From Microbacterium thalassium (GTDB lineage Bacteria > Actinomycetota > Actinomycetes > Actinomycetales > Microbacteriaceae): 64,000 nt of DNA. The position numbers were made by a program, and so were the translations under genes. This document shows positions 8,766 to 17,520 of the stretch, one piece after another. Below the pieces are notes generated by a model that was not told where the DNA came from, made no database searches, and saw nothing but the letters and a program-made list of their open reading frames with translations. The first letter of the stretch is position 1. Each line of letters opens with the position of its first letter. The stretch is from positions 3,162,001 through 3,226,000 of the forward strand of contig NZ_JACHML010000001.1 in the NCBI RefSeq assembly GCF_014208045.1, read 5' to 3'.

Positions 8766-9124
8766 GGCGCCACCCCCTCGTCGAGCGCGCATCCGGTGGC
8801 GCTGAGCCGGCCGATCACGGGGAGCGGCGCGGGCGCGCTCACCGTCAGACACACGAGCCCGCCGCGACGGTCGAGCGTGATGCTCGCATCGGCGACCGTG
8901 GCGCGCACGGCGTCGCCGACGCGCTCGGCGGACTCGCCGCGCGCCCACAGCCGTGCACCGTCCGCCGCCGCATCCTGAAGCAGCACCTGGCGTGCGCCCG
9001 TGGCCAGCGCGCCGAGTCCGAAGGCGAGCACCAGGACGGCGGCGGGCATCGCGATCGCGAACTCGGCGACCACCGCCCCCGCGTCGGCCCCGGCGCGCGA
9101 CGGGTCATTCGACCGTGAGCGCAC
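8747..9124 (-). CDS. TadE-family pseudopilin
   Basis: A 125-residue protein with the TadE signature AVVAEFAIAMPAAVLVLAFGLG. The Glu near the start of the single helix is the pseudopilin Glu, preceded by the site where a prepilin peptidase would cut. The exported part is about 75 residues with two Cys. The start is taken as GTG at 9124, overlapping the end of the DUF4244 gene. No strong ribosome site is seen, so translation is probably coupled. It is a likely minor component of a Tad/Flp-type pilus or secretion system. Confidence 0.8.
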   Translation of the reverse strand: MRSRSNDPSRAGADAGAVVAEFAIAMPAAVLVLAFGLGALATGARQVLLQDAAADGARLWARGESAERVGDAVRATVADASITLDRRGGLVCLTVSAPAPLPVIGRLSATGCALDEGVAPWPAQG

Positions 9125-9359
9125 GGCGCACCAGGTCGGTGAGGATCCCGCGCACCTCGTCGCTGCGCATGATGACGACCAGCAGCCCCGCGAAGGCGAC
9201 GGCGGCCATCGTGGCGATGGCGTATTCCGCGGTGGCGGCGCCGGTGTCGTCGCCGAACAGGCGCTCGGCGCGACGCCGCGTGAGTCGGGGCAGGGCGGGC
9301 GGACGCCGTGCGAAGAGCGGAAGGGCGTCGGCGCGCCGCAGGAAGGAGAGAAGAATCAT
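9105..9359 (-). CDS. DUF4244 Flp-pilin-like protein
   Basis: An 84-residue protein. A basic, Arg-rich leader of about 35 residues is followed by DDTGAATAEYAIATMAAVAFAGLLVVIM, the Flp-type core in which the Glu of AEYAI starts the hydrophobic helix. DUF4244 proteins hold the major-pilin position in actinobacterial Tad clusters. The ATG has a GGAG site 5-6 nt upstream. It sits between the F protein and TadE, as expected for the subunit polymerised by this system. Confidence 0.85.
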   Translation of the reverse strand: MILLSFLRRADALPLFARRPPALPRLTRRRAERLFGDDTGAATAEYAIATMAAVAFAGLLVVIMRSDEVRGILTDLVRRALTVE

Positions 9360-9435
9360 GACTGCTCCGTTCTGGGTGATTCGGTCGTTCGGGCACGTTC
9401 GAGGGGCGCGCAGGGAGGCAGGAGGTCCGGCACCG

Positions 9436-10392
9436 TCATGGCACCGCCTCGTCGAGCCCCGGCGGCAGGCCGACGGCCCCCATGACGCTCAGCAGCAGGG
9501 GCGCGACGCCGAGCAGGAGGAACGCCGGCAGCGTGCACACCCCGAGCGGGGCGAGCAGACCCGTCGCGAGCCGGCCCGCCCGCAGCCGCGCATCGGTGCG
9601 GGCGCGGTGGCGTTCGAGTGAGGCCGACGCGCGCAGCAGCTCGACGGCGGGCACACCGGCACGGGCCGACAGGTCGAGCACGGCCCGCTGATGCTCCGCG
9701 GGGCCGGGGCCGGGGCCGAGGGATTCGGCTGCGAGCGTCCGGGCCCGCTCGATCGAGGCGCCGGCGCTGAGCGCGATCGCGAGCACCTCCGCGCCGAGCC
9801 CGGGCACCGTCGCCGAAGCGCGTGCGCGCGCCACCATCGCGGCCGTCCACCGGCGCGCGATGGCCATGAGCGCCACCCCCGCGACGAGGCATGCGGCGCC
9901 CGCGGGCGTGGTGGCGAGCACCGCGAGCGTGTCGAACCCCAGCGCGAGCCCGAGACCGGCGCCGATCAGAGGCAGCCACGACATCAGCCGTGCCGTCGCG
10001 GCGGGCTCTGCGAGGGCGACGCGCACCTCATCCCGGGCCTCCTGCGTGTCGCGCAGAGCGGCGGCGATGGCGCGCAGGCTCTCGGCCAGCGGCGCGCCCA
10101 CCGTCGTGGCCACGCGCCAGGCCGCGGCGACGTCGCGCCACGCGCTCACGGAGTCGTCGCGGACCCGGTCGGCCGACACACCGCCCGCCCGGGCGATCGC
10201 GTCGGCGGGCGCGAGGCCCGCCGCGACGCCGTCGCGCACCCTCGCGGCGATCGCATCGCCGAGGTCGGCGAGGTGCTCCCAGGCGCGCGCCGGGGCGATG
10301 CCCGCCTGCAGCAGCACCGCCAGCCGCAGCGCCGTGTCGGCCGCGACCGCGGCGTCGTCGTCGCGGGATTCGACCCGCCGTCTCAGGTGCAC
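9436..10392 (-). CDS. Type II secretion F-domain protein, double-length (TadB/TadC-like)
   Basis: A 318-residue inner-membrane platform protein. The first half has an F-domain-like pattern (RLAVLLQAGIAPARAWEHLA, then AWRVATTVGAPLAESLRAIA) followed by two helices near residues 155-195. The second half repeats it (LAIALSAGASIERARTLAAE) and ends in hydrophobic helices (LLAPLGVCTLPAFLLLGVAPLLL). One gene therefore seems to cover what other clusters split between TadB and TadC. The GTG at 10392 has an excellent GAGGAGG site and overlaps the end of tadA. An antisense frame through acs runs on upstream of it and is not coding. Confidence 0.8.
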   Translation of the reverse strand: MHLRRRVESRDDDAAVAADTALRLAVLLQAGIAPARAWEHLADLGDAIAARVRDGVAAGLAPADAIARAGGVSADRVRDDSVSAWRDVAAAWRVATTVGAPLAESLRAIAAALRDTQEARDEVRVALAEPAATARLMSWLPLIGAGLGLALGFDTLAVLATTPAGAACLVAGVALMAIARRWTAAMVARARASATVPGLGAEVLAIALSAGASIERARTLAAESLGPGPGPAEHQRAVLDLSARAGVPAVELLRASASLERHRARTDARLRAGRLATGLLAPLGVCTLPAFLLLGVAPLLLSVMGAVGLPPGLDEAVP

Positions 10393-11609
10393 GACGCCTC
10401 CTCGATCCCGAGGCGGCCGTCGGCGCCGACGACGGGCCTGCCCATCCGCGCGACGCGGCGGCGGCCGTCGGCGTCCCGGTCCACGTGGATGACGACGTCG
10501 ACGGCGCTCGCGGCCTGACGGGCGATCGCCCGGTCGTCGAGACCTGCGAGAGCGCCGAGTGTCTCGAGGCGGGCGGGCACGTCGTCGAGGCCGTTCGCGT
10601 GGATCGTTCCGCCGCCGCCGTCGTGACCGGTGTTGAGGGCGGCGAGCAGGTCGCGGATCTCGGCGCCACGGCACTCGCCCACGACGAGCCGGTCGGGACG
10701 CATGCGCAGCGCCTCGCGCACGAGACGGGAGAGCTCGACCGCGCCCGCGCCCTCGAGGTTCGCCTGGCGCGCCTCGAGACGGACGTGGTGCGGATGCCGC
10801 GGCTGCAGCTCGGCCACGTCCTCGACCGTGATGATCCGCTCGTGCTCGGCCGCGTGGGAGAGCATCGCCGCCAGGAGCGTCGTCTTGCCGGCGCCCGCGG
10901 GTCCGCTGACGAGCACGTTGTCGCGACGCGCGACGATGCCCTCGAGCGCCGCGCGCGTCTCGGCGTCGTACATCCCCCGGCCCTCGAGGTGCTCGAGCGT
11001 CGGACGCGCCAGGCGCGGGACGCGGATGGAGATGGCGGTGCCGTCCACCGAGACCGGCGGAAGCACCGCGTGCACGCGCAGACCCCCGTCGAGGCGGACG
11101 TCCACGGCGGGCGACGCATCGTCGATGTGCCGTCCTCCGAGCCCGATGAGGGCGACGGCGAGGTCGCGCACCTCGGATTCGTCCGCCGCGAATCGCGGCA
11201 CGTGCTCGGCGCCGCGTCCGCGGTCGACGAACAGCCCTCGCGACCCGTTGATGAACAGGTCCGACACCTCGGGGTCGTCCAGGTGCGCTGCGAAGGGCGC
11301 GAGTGCTGCCGGACGAGGTCGGGTCTCGTCGGGGTCCGGCGGCGACGACGGCGGTGATCCCGACGTCCGCGGCGTGGGACACCAGCGGGCTGCCGTGGGA
11401 ATCGGCGCGGGATTCGACGCGGGAGGCCGCGGGTCGATGCTCGCGATCGACTCGACCCGGGCGAACGGCTCGGCACCGCCGATCGGCAAGGCGCGCAAGA
11501 CCGATTCGGCCCCGGCGCTTGCCTCCGCGCGAGCCGAGATCTCGGCGTCGGCACGGGCCACGATCGACGTGGTGACGACTCGCGGCCGGACGACGAAGGC
11601 TTCGGGCAT
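10383..11609 (-). CDS. tadA: TadA/CpaF-type secretion ATPase
   Basis: A 408-residue hexameric ATPase that powers pilus assembly or secretion. The N-terminal domain is recognisable from about residue 101 (LAPFAAHLDDPEVSDLFINGSRG). Walker A is GPAGAGKT (236-243), the Asp box is ITVEDVAELQP, and Walker B is LVVGECRGAE (308-317). Residues about 64-96 are Pro/Ser-rich and look out of frame; another frame there (11320-11420) has higher GC3 and reads as an ordinary peptide. The usual upstream CpaE-like partner is missing. The ATG at 11609 follows TAGCTT by 6 nt, so a leaderless start is likely. Confidence 0.88.
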   Translation of the reverse strand: MPEAFVVRPRVVTTSIVARADAEISARAEASAGAESVLRALPIGGAEPFARVESIASIDPRPPASNPAPIPTAARWCPTPRTSGSPPSSPPDPDETRPRPAALAPFAAHLDDPEVSDLFINGSRGLFVDRGRGAEHVPRFAADESEVRDLAVALIGLGGRHIDDASPAVDVRLDGGLRVHAVLPPVSVDGTAISIRVPRLARPTLEHLEGRGMYDAETRAALEGIVARRDNVLVSGPAGAGKTTLLAAMLSHAAEHERIITVEDVAELQPRHPHHVRLEARQANLEGAGAVELSRLVREALRMRPDRLVVGECRGAEIRDLLAALNTGHDGGGGTIHANGLDDVPARLETLGALAGLDDRAIARQAASAVDVVIHVDRDADGRRRVARMGRPVVGADGRLGIEEASCT

Positions 11610-11615
11610 GCCCCG

Positions 11616-11621
11616 AAGCTA
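11616..11621 (-). promoter_or_regulatory. -10 box for leaderless tadA
   Basis: TAGCTT on the minus strand lies 6 nt before the ATG at 11609, the window-wide leaderless spacing. It would drive the whole Tad cluster. Confidence 0.4.
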
Positions 11622-12036
11622 CGAGCCGGCGAGGTGCGTGTCCGGGCGGGGTCGGCATCCGTGGACAGGGCGACCGAGCGGGGCGCTTGGGGAGGAGACC
11701 CGAGCCCGCGGACCCGATTGTTGGAACCGGTCCGGAAAAAGTAAGGGGCGGCATCCCATGGGGGGAATGGGATGCCGCCACGCGCGGCACCGCACTTCGG
11801 GGGGTGACTCGGGTGCCGCAATGCCAGAATCGAATGTTCGGCCGCTCACGAGCATAGGCGAGGATCCGTCGCGGAAACAAACAGAAAGCGCCTTCCGCAA
11901 CTGATATATCGCTCACTTGGACCGAGCGCACAATCCCCACTATCGGAGGTAGTGTCCCCTCGAGGGCCTCGGTACCCTCGCATGTCAGACCCCGCCGAAC
12001 GTCGGCTTCACGTCTGCACGCAAAGGAGCGCGCCGC
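11622..12036. other. Intergenic region between tadA and acs
   Basis: The longest gene-free stretch of the window. It holds a perfect 13-bp hairpin (11747-11779), some short AT-richer tracts (around 11734-11745 and 11870-11915, including TGATATATCG), and a TACCCT near 11969 that could start acs about 55 nt upstream. No coding frame with sensible codon use was found. Confidence 0.5.
11747..11779 (-). terminator. Perfect 13-bp hairpin with minus-strand T tract
   Basis: GGCGGCATCCCAT, a 7-nt G-rich loop, then the exact complement. On the minus strand the stem is followed within about five bases by CTTTTTCC, so it looks like an intrinsic terminator pointing toward tadA. No minus-strand gene lies immediately upstream. 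It may block antisense transcription coming out of acs. Confidence 0.55.
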
Positions 12037-14004
12037 ATGAGCAGCCAGATCGACCACCTTCTGAACGAGACCCGGCACTTCGCCCCCAGCAGGGAGTTCG
12101 TCGCGCAGGCCGTCGCCGGCGCCGATCTGTACGACCGCGCCAAGGTCGACCGCGAAGGATTCTGGGCCGAGCAGGCCCGCGAGCTGCTGCACTGGCACAA
12201 GCCGTTCACCGAGGTGCTCGACTGGTCGAACCCGCCGTTCGCGCAGTGGTTCGCCGACGGCGAGCTCAACGTCTCGTACAACTGCCTCGACCGTCACGTC
12301 GAGGCGGGCAACGGCGACCGCGTCGCGCTGCTGTGGGAGGGCGAGCCCGGCGACGATCGCCGCGTCACCTACGCCGAGCTCACCGACGAGGTCAAGCGCC
12401 TCGCGAACGTGCTGGAGGGCCTGGGCATCGGCCACGGCGACCGTGTCGCGATCTACATGCCGATGATCCCCGAGGCCGTCGCCGCGATGCTCGCCGTCGC
12501 GCGCGTCGGGGCGATCCACTCGGTCGTCTTCGGCGGCTTCTCGGCCGACTCGCTGCGGGCGCGCATCGATGACGCCGGGGCACGCCTGGTGATCACCGCC
12601 GACGGCGGCTGGCGCAAGGGCAAGGTCTCGCCGCTCAAGCCCGCCGTCGACCAGGCGCTCGCCGACCGCGGGAGCGGGCCGCAGGAGTCGGTCGAGCACG
12701 TCATCGTCGTCAAGCGCGGCGAGAACGAGGTCGCGTGGGTCGAGGGACGCGACCTGTGGTGGCACGACGTCGTGCCCGCGGCATCCGCCGACCACACCGC
12801 GCAGCCGTTCCCGGCCGAGAACCCGCTGTTCATCCTCTACACATCGGGCACGACCGGGAAGCCCAAGGGCATCCTCCACACCTCCGGGGGCTACCTGACG
12901 CAGGCGACGTTCACGAACCGCGTCGTGCACGACATCCACCCCGAGACCGACGTCTACTGGTGCACGGCCGACATCGGCTGGATCACCGGCCACTCCTACG
13001 TCACCTACGGCCCGCTCGCCAACGGCGCGACCCAGGTGCTGTACGAGGGCACGCCCGAGACCCCCCACCCGGGCCGGTGGTGGGAGGTCATCGAGAAGTA
13101 CGGCGTGAGCGTCTTCTACACCGCACCGACCGCCATCCGCTCGTTCATGAAGCTCGGGCGGCAGATCCCGCAGTCCTTCGACCTGTCGAGCGTGCGTGTG
13201 CTGGGCTCGGTGGGCGAGCCGATCAACCCCGAGGCGTGGGTCTGGTACCGCGACGTCATCGGCGAGGACCGCGCGCCGATCGTCGACACGTGGTGGCAGA
13301 CCGAGACGGGCGCCATCATGATCTCGGCGCTGCCGGGCGTCACGGTCACCAAGCCCGGCGCCGCACAGGTCGCCGTGCCCGGCATCTCGGTCGACGTCGT
13401 CGATGAAGCCGGCGAGCACGTCGGCACCGGCAACGGCGGGCTCCTCGTGATCACCGAACCGTGGCCGAGCATGCTGCGCGGCATCTGGGGCGACCCCGAG
13501 CGGTTCGTCGAGACGTACTGGGAGAAGTTCGCCGACAAGGGCTTCTACTTCGCCGGCGACGGCGCGCGCCTCGACGAGGACGGCGACGTGTGGCTCATGG
13601 GCCGCGTCGACGACGTCATGAACGTGTCGGGCCACCGCCTGTCGACCGCCGAGATCGAGTCGTCGCTCGTCGCGCACGAGGCCACGGCCGAGGCCGCGGT
13701 GGTGGGCGCCTCCGATGAGACCACCGGGCAGGCCGTGGTGGCGTTCGTGATCCTGAAGGAGAGCTTCCTCAAGGCCCACACCCCCGACGGCCTCGCGGCG
13801 CAGCTGCGGTCGTGGGTCGGCGAGCAGATCGGCCCCATCGCCCGCCCGCGCGACATCTACATCGTCAGCGAGCTGCCCAAGACCCGCTCGGGCAAGATCA
13901 TGCGGCGCCTGCTGCGCGACGTCGCCGAGGGCCGCGAGGTCGGCGACACCACGACCCTCGCCGACACCGCGGTGATGAGCGTCATCTCGGCGCAGGTGAA
14001 GTAG
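12037..14004 (+). CDS. acs: Acetyl-CoA synthetase (AMP-forming)
   Basis: A 655-residue ANL-family enzyme making acetyl-CoA from acetate, ATP and CoA through acetyl-AMP. The P-loop-like A3 motif YTSGTTGKPKG is at about 268-278. Further motifs are WWQTETG, the hinge region GRVDDVMNVSGHR and the catalytic Lys of PKTRSGKIMRR (Lys620), the residue that is reversibly acetylated in this family. Length is typical (about 650). AAAGGAG precedes the ATG. It complements ackA-pta at 37-40 kb, giving both the high-affinity and the reversible acetate routes. Confidence 0.96.
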   Translation: MSSQIDHLLNETRHFAPSREFVAQAVAGADLYDRAKVDREGFWAEQARELLHWHKPFTEVLDWSNPPFAQWFADGELNVSYNCLDRHVEAGNGDRVALLWEGEPGDDRRVTYAELTDEVKRLANVLEGLGIGHGDRVAIYMPMIPEAVAAMLAVARVGAIHSVVFGGFSADSLRARIDDAGARLVITADGGWRKGKVSPLKPAVDQALADRGSGPQESVEHVIVVKRGENEVAWVEGRDLWWHDVVPAASADHTAQPFPAENPLFILYTSGTTGKPKGILHTSGGYLTQATFTNRVVHDIHPETDVYWCTADIGWITGHSYVTYGPLANGATQVLYEGTPETPHPGRWWEVIEKYGVSVFYTAPTAIRSFMKLGRQIPQSFDLSSVRVLGSVGEPINPEAWVWYRDVIGEDRAPIVDTWWQTETGAIMISALPGVTVTKPGAAQVAVPGISVDVVDEAGEHVGTGNGGLLVITEPWPSMLRGIWGDPERFVETYWEKFADKGFYFAGDGARLDEDGDVWLMGRVDDVMNVSGHRLSTAEIESSLVAHEATAEAAVVGASDETTGQAVVAFVILKESFLKAHTPDGLAAQLRSWVGEQIGPIARPRDIYIVSELPKTRSGKIMRRLLRDVAEGREVGDTTTLADTAVMSVISAQVK

Positions 14005-14024
14005 GCGGCGCCGCGCGAAGACAC

Positions 14025-14061
14025 GAGAAGCGGATGCCGCGGCCGGCGGCATCCGCTTCTC
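14025..14061. terminator. Bidirectional terminator between acs and ridA
   Basis: A perfect 16-bp inverted repeat GAGAAGCGGATGCCGC with a 5-nt loop, placed between convergent acs and ridA. It lacks a long T tract. The stem contains the GGATGCC/GGCATCC core seen in two other intergenic hairpins here. Confidence 0.8.
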
Positions 14062-14065
14062 AGCG

Positions 14066-14533
14066 TCAGGAGAGGCTGAAGACGACCTCGACCTCGACGG
14101 GGCTGTCCAGCGGCAGCACCGGGACGCCGACCGCCGAGCGCGCGTGACGTCCGGCTTCTCCGAAGATCTCGCCCAGCACCTCGCTGGCGCCGTTGATGAC
14201 GCCGGGCTGACCGGTGAACTCCGGCACCGACGACACGAAGCCGACGACCTTGACGACGCCGGTGAGCTGGTCCACTCCCCCGACGGCCGCGGCGGCGGCC
14301 GCGATCGCGTTGAGGGCGGACTGACGCGCGTACTCCTTGGCGTCGGATGCGGGCACGAGGCCATGGCCGTCGCCGACCTTGCCGGTGGCCGGCAGCGCGC
14401 CCGCGACCATCGGCAGCTGTCCGGACGTGTAGACCAGGTCGCCGTGCACCTTCGCGGGGATGTAGGCCGCGACGGGCGGGACGACGTCGGGAAGATCGAT
14501 GCCGAGTTCGGCCAGACGCTGCGAGAGGGTCAT
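14066..14533 (-). CDS. RidA/YjgF-family protein
   Basis: A 155-residue YjgF/YER057c/UK114-fold protein, probably an enamine/imine deaminase that hydrolyses reactive products of PLP enzymes. The N-terminal TLSQRLAELGIDLP extension and the longer loop place it in a RidA subgroup rather than with the 128-residue E. coli type. The conserved active-site Arg is present (Arg132 in GRHARSAVGV). It follows the DUF4177-like gene with a one-base gap and probably shares its transcript. Confidence 0.85.
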   Translation of the reverse strand: MTLSQRLAELGIDLPDVVPPVAAYIPAKVHGDLVYTSGQLPMVAGALPATGKVGDGHGLVPASDAKEYARQSALNAIAAAAAAVGGVDQLTGVVKVVGFVSSVPEFTGQPGVINGASEVLGEIFGEAGRHARSAVGVPVLPLDSPVEVEVVFSLS

Positions 14534-14534
14534 G

Positions 14535-14750
14535 TCAGTTCCCTTCGAACTGCTTGGCGGCCTCGGCCGCGGCGCCCAGTCCGGCGTTGGCGGTGCCGCC
14601 GCCCGTCGGACGCTTGAAGTACGCGACCAGTCCGCCCTCCGGGCCGGGCACGACCTGGACGAGCTCCCAGCCCTGCTTTCCCCAGTTGTTGAGGATGGCG
14701 GCGGTGTTGTGGATCAGAAGGGGCGTGGTGAGGTACTCCCACGTCGTCAT
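14535..14750 (-). CDS. DUF4177-like small protein
   Basis: A 71-residue cytoplasmic protein opening with TTWEYLTTPLLIHNTAAILNNWGKQGWELVQVV. The W-E-Y start and the GKQGWELV segment are the hallmark of the DUF4177 family, small proteins of unknown role with a compact beta-alpha fold. The end is Gly/Ala-rich (GGGTANAGLGAAAEAAKQFEGN). It is divergent from the PBP gene and immediately upstream of ridA. Confidence 0.7.
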   Translation of the reverse strand: MTTWEYLTTPLLIHNTAAILNNWGKQGWELVQVVPGPEGGLVAYFKRPTGGGTANAGLGAAAEAAKQFEGN

Positions 14751-14846
14751 CGAGGCTCCTCGGAGTAGGGCGGGAAGGGGTGGGAACAGGCTGAGAATGC
14801 TCTCATCGGCAGGGCCGCCGTCAGGGGTTCACCCAGGGTCGTCCCC

Positions 14847-14852
14847 TACGAT
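14847..14852 (+). promoter_or_regulatory. -10 box for leaderless PBP gene
   Basis: TACGAT is followed by seven bases and the ATG at 14860. There is no ribosome-binding sequence. Confidence 0.5.
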
Positions 14853-14859
14853 CAAGCCT

Positions 14860-17520
14860 ATGCCCGATACGAAACGCACGGCCAGCGGCGTGCTCGGCGG
14901 ACTCGCCGGCCTCGTTGGCCTCAGCGCCGTCGCCGGTGTCCTCATCAGCGCCACCGTCACGCCCGCCATCGCCGTCACCGGCGCCGCGGCGTCGAGCGCC
15001 ATCACGATGTTCGACAACCTGCCGAGCGTGCTCGACATCGAGAAGCTCATGCTCCCGACCACCATCTACGCCAAGAACAGCAAGGGCGACTGGAAGGAGC
15101 TGACCCAGTTCTACGACCAGAACCGGTCGCCCGTGGAGTACGACGAGATCGCACCGGTCATGTACGACGCGATCCTCTCCAGTGAGGACCCGCGCTACTA
15201 CGAGCACGGCGGCGTGGACCTGATCGGCACGACGCGTGCCATGCTGAGCAACCTGCGCGGCGGCGGCGAGACCCAGGGTGGCTCGTCGATCAGCCAGCAG
15301 TACGTCAAGAACATCCTCGTGCAGCGCTGCGAGGCCGAGGCCACGGCCACCGAGACCACCTCGGCCGAAGAGGAGCGCTACGCGTGCTGGTTCGAGGCGA
15401 CGCGCTCCGATGGCAGCGAGGGCATCCAGCGCAAGCTCCAGGAGATGCGCTACGCCATCGCCCTCGAGCAGAAGTACTCGAAGGACGAGATCCTCCTCGG
15501 GTACCTGAACATCGCCAACTTCGGCGGCACGACCTACGGCATCGACGCCGCGGCGCAGTACTACTTCGGCGTCTCCGCCGCGAAGCTCGACGTCGGCCAG
15601 GCCGCGACGCTCGCCGGCATCGTGCAGAACCCGAACACCTACCGCATCGACCTCGAGGGCGGCTCGATCACGGATGCCGACGGCAACGGCGTCAACAGCG
15701 CCGAGGACGGCTACAAGCTGACCAAGCAGCGCCAGCAGTACGTGCTGGGTCGCATGCTCGAGGACGGCAAGATCACGCAGGAGCAGTTCGACGAGGCCTA
15801 CGACGCTCCCATCGAGCCCGACATCACGCAGCCCAAGACGGGATGTGCGGCGGCGACCGGAGCGGAGTACTTCTGCCAGTACGTGCGCTACGTCATCGAG
15901 CGCGACGACGCCTTCGGCACGACTCCCGAGGAGCGCACCGAGGCGCTGCGCCGCGGCGGTCTGAACGTCTACACGACCCTGAACTGGGAGCTGCAGAAGT
16001 CGGCGCAGGCGTCGGTGAAGAACTACGCGCCCACCTCGGTCAACAAGACGGCATTCGGCGCGTCCACGGTGAGCGTCGAGGCCGACACGGGTCGCATCCT
16101 CTCGATCACGCAGAACACGAAGTTCAACGAATCGAACAGCGACAACGTCAACTACTCGTCGATCGTCTACGCCGGCGATGCGCAGTTCGGTCAGTCCGAG
16201 GGCTTCGAGGCCGGTTCGACGTTCAAGCTGTTCACGCTGCTCGACTGGCTCGAGAAGGGCCACTCCGTCAACGAGGTGCTCAACGGCACGCTGAGGGTGT
16301 TCGAGCGGATCACCAACTCCTGCGACGGCGACTGGGTCAACTACTCCGGCGAACTCGTGAACAACTTCGGCAAGGCCCCCGGTTACGTCGGCACGCCGAT
16401 GTCGTTCACGCGCGACTCGCTGAACACCGGCTACTTCGCGATGGCCGAACAGCTCGACCTGTGCGACATCCAGAAGGTCGCGACGAAGATGGGCGTCACG
16501 CGAGGCAACGGCGAAGAGGTGTCGATGACCACCCTGTCGTCGATCATCGGCACCAACAACATCTCGCCGCTGGCGATGGCCGCCGCCTACGCCACCGTCG
16601 CGAACGACGGCGTCTACTGCGAGCCGCGGGCGATCGACAAGGTCACCGACTCCGAGGGCAACGAGTGGACGCTCCCCGAGCGCGACTGCAGCCAGGTGCT
16701 CGAGCCCGAGGTCGCGGCCACCGCCGCCTACGCTCTGCAGGGCGTGATGAACGGCGGAACCGGAGCGGCCGGCAAGCCGTACGACTCCGTGCCCGTGCTC
16801 GGCAAGACCGGTACGCATGAGTCGAAGCAGACCTGGCTCATGGAGGCCAGCACCAAGGTCGCCACGGCGACGTGGGTGGGAAACCCCAAGGGGAACATCG
16901 ACCTGTTCCAGACGTGGACGGATGCGGGCCTGAAGCTGTCTGATCTGCGCTACTACATCGGACGCGAGGTCCAGGCCAAGGCGAATGAGATGTGGGGCGG
17001 TGAGGCGTTCCCGAGCCCCGACAGCACGCTGACGCGCCAGGTGCTCACGGAACTGCCCAACGTGGTCGGCAAGAGCATCGACGACGCCACCGAGATCCTC
17101 ACCGAGGCGGGCTTCACCGTCAGGGTCGGCGACGCGATCGACTCGTCCCAGAAGGAGGGCACCGTCGCGTCGCAGGATCCCGGCGCCGGTCAGGTCGCGG
17201 GCGGCACGACCGTGACGCTGCGTCCCTCCAACGGGCAGGGCATCGAGGTTCCCAACGTCGTCGGGGACCGCCTCGACCAGGCGATGAACAAGCTGCGGCG
17301 GGCCGGGTTCGGCAATGTGCAGGAGGGCTCCTGCACGGAGGACCAGAGCGCGGACGCGCAGGGGACGGTCACCGGCACGAACCCGAGCGCCGGCACCGTG
17401 CTCAACCGCAATTCGCAGATCACCGTCAACTACTCCCTGTTCAGCTGCGGGTTCGACACCGGAGGCGACTCCGGCGGCAACGTCGGCGGACCGGGCAACA
17501 ACGGCAGCGGCAACGACTGA
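14860..17520 (+). CDS. Class A penicillin-binding protein with two PASTA domains
   Basis: An 886-residue bifunctional peptidoglycan synthase. A single N-terminal anchor lies at about 8-45. The GT51 glycosyltransferase follows, with catalytic Glu109 in SSEDPRYYEHGG and GGSSISQQYVKN at about 140-150. The transpeptidase has Ser453-TFK, Ser520-LN and KTG at 649-651. Two PASTA domains (about 732-789 and 794-858, each with a PNVVG core) precede a Gly/Asn-rich tail. Several Cys pairs occur outside the membrane. The open frame continues upstream to 14347, but the ATG at 14860 fits family starts and lies 7 nt after TACGAT. The stop overlaps the next gene's ATG by one base. Confidence 0.95.
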   Translation: MPDTKRTASGVLGGLAGLVGLSAVAGVLISATVTPAIAVTGAAASSAITMFDNLPSVLDIEKLMLPTTIYAKNSKGDWKELTQFYDQNRSPVEYDEIAPVMYDAILSSEDPRYYEHGGVDLIGTTRAMLSNLRGGGETQGGSSISQQYVKNILVQRCEAEATATETTSAEEERYACWFEATRSDGSEGIQRKLQEMRYAIALEQKYSKDEILLGYLNIANFGGTTYGIDAAAQYYFGVSAAKLDVGQAATLAGIVQNPNTYRIDLEGGSITDADGNGVNSAEDGYKLTKQRQQYVLGRMLEDGKITQEQFDEAYDAPIEPDITQPKTGCAAATGAEYFCQYVRYVIERDDAFGTTPEERTEALRRGGLNVYTTLNWELQKSAQASVKNYAPTSVNKTAFGASTVSVEADTGRILSITQNTKFNESNSDNVNYSSIVYAGDAQFGQSEGFEAGSTFKLFTLLDWLEKGHSVNEVLNGTLRVFERITNSCDGDWVNYSGELVNNFGKAPGYVGTPMSFTRDSLNTGYFAMAEQLDLCDIQKVATKMGVTRGNGEEVSMTTLSSIIGTNNISPLAMAAAYATVANDGVYCEPRAIDKVTDSEGNEWTLPERDCSQVLEPEVAATAAYALQGVMNGGTGAAGKPYDSVPVLGKTGTHESKQTWLMEASTKVATATWVGNPKGNIDLFQTWTDAGLKLSDLRYYIGREVQAKANEMWGGEAFPSPDSTLTRQVLTELPNVVGKSIDDATEILTEAGFTVRVGDAIDSSQKEGTVASQDPGAGQVAGGTTVTLRPSNGQGIEVPNVVGDRLDQAMNKLRRAGFGNVQEGSCTEDQSADAQGTVTGTNPSAGTVLNRNSQITVNYSLFSCGFDTGGDSGGNVGGPGNNGSGND

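Noticed and set aside
9436..14364. A 1642-codon open frame on the minus strand spanning acs, the tad promoter region and the F-protein gene
   Set aside because: Only its last 318 codons (from GTG 10392) look like a real protein. The rest is antisense to acs, is Arg/Ala/Asp-rich, and is kept open by high GC. acs on the plus strand has clear catalytic motifs.
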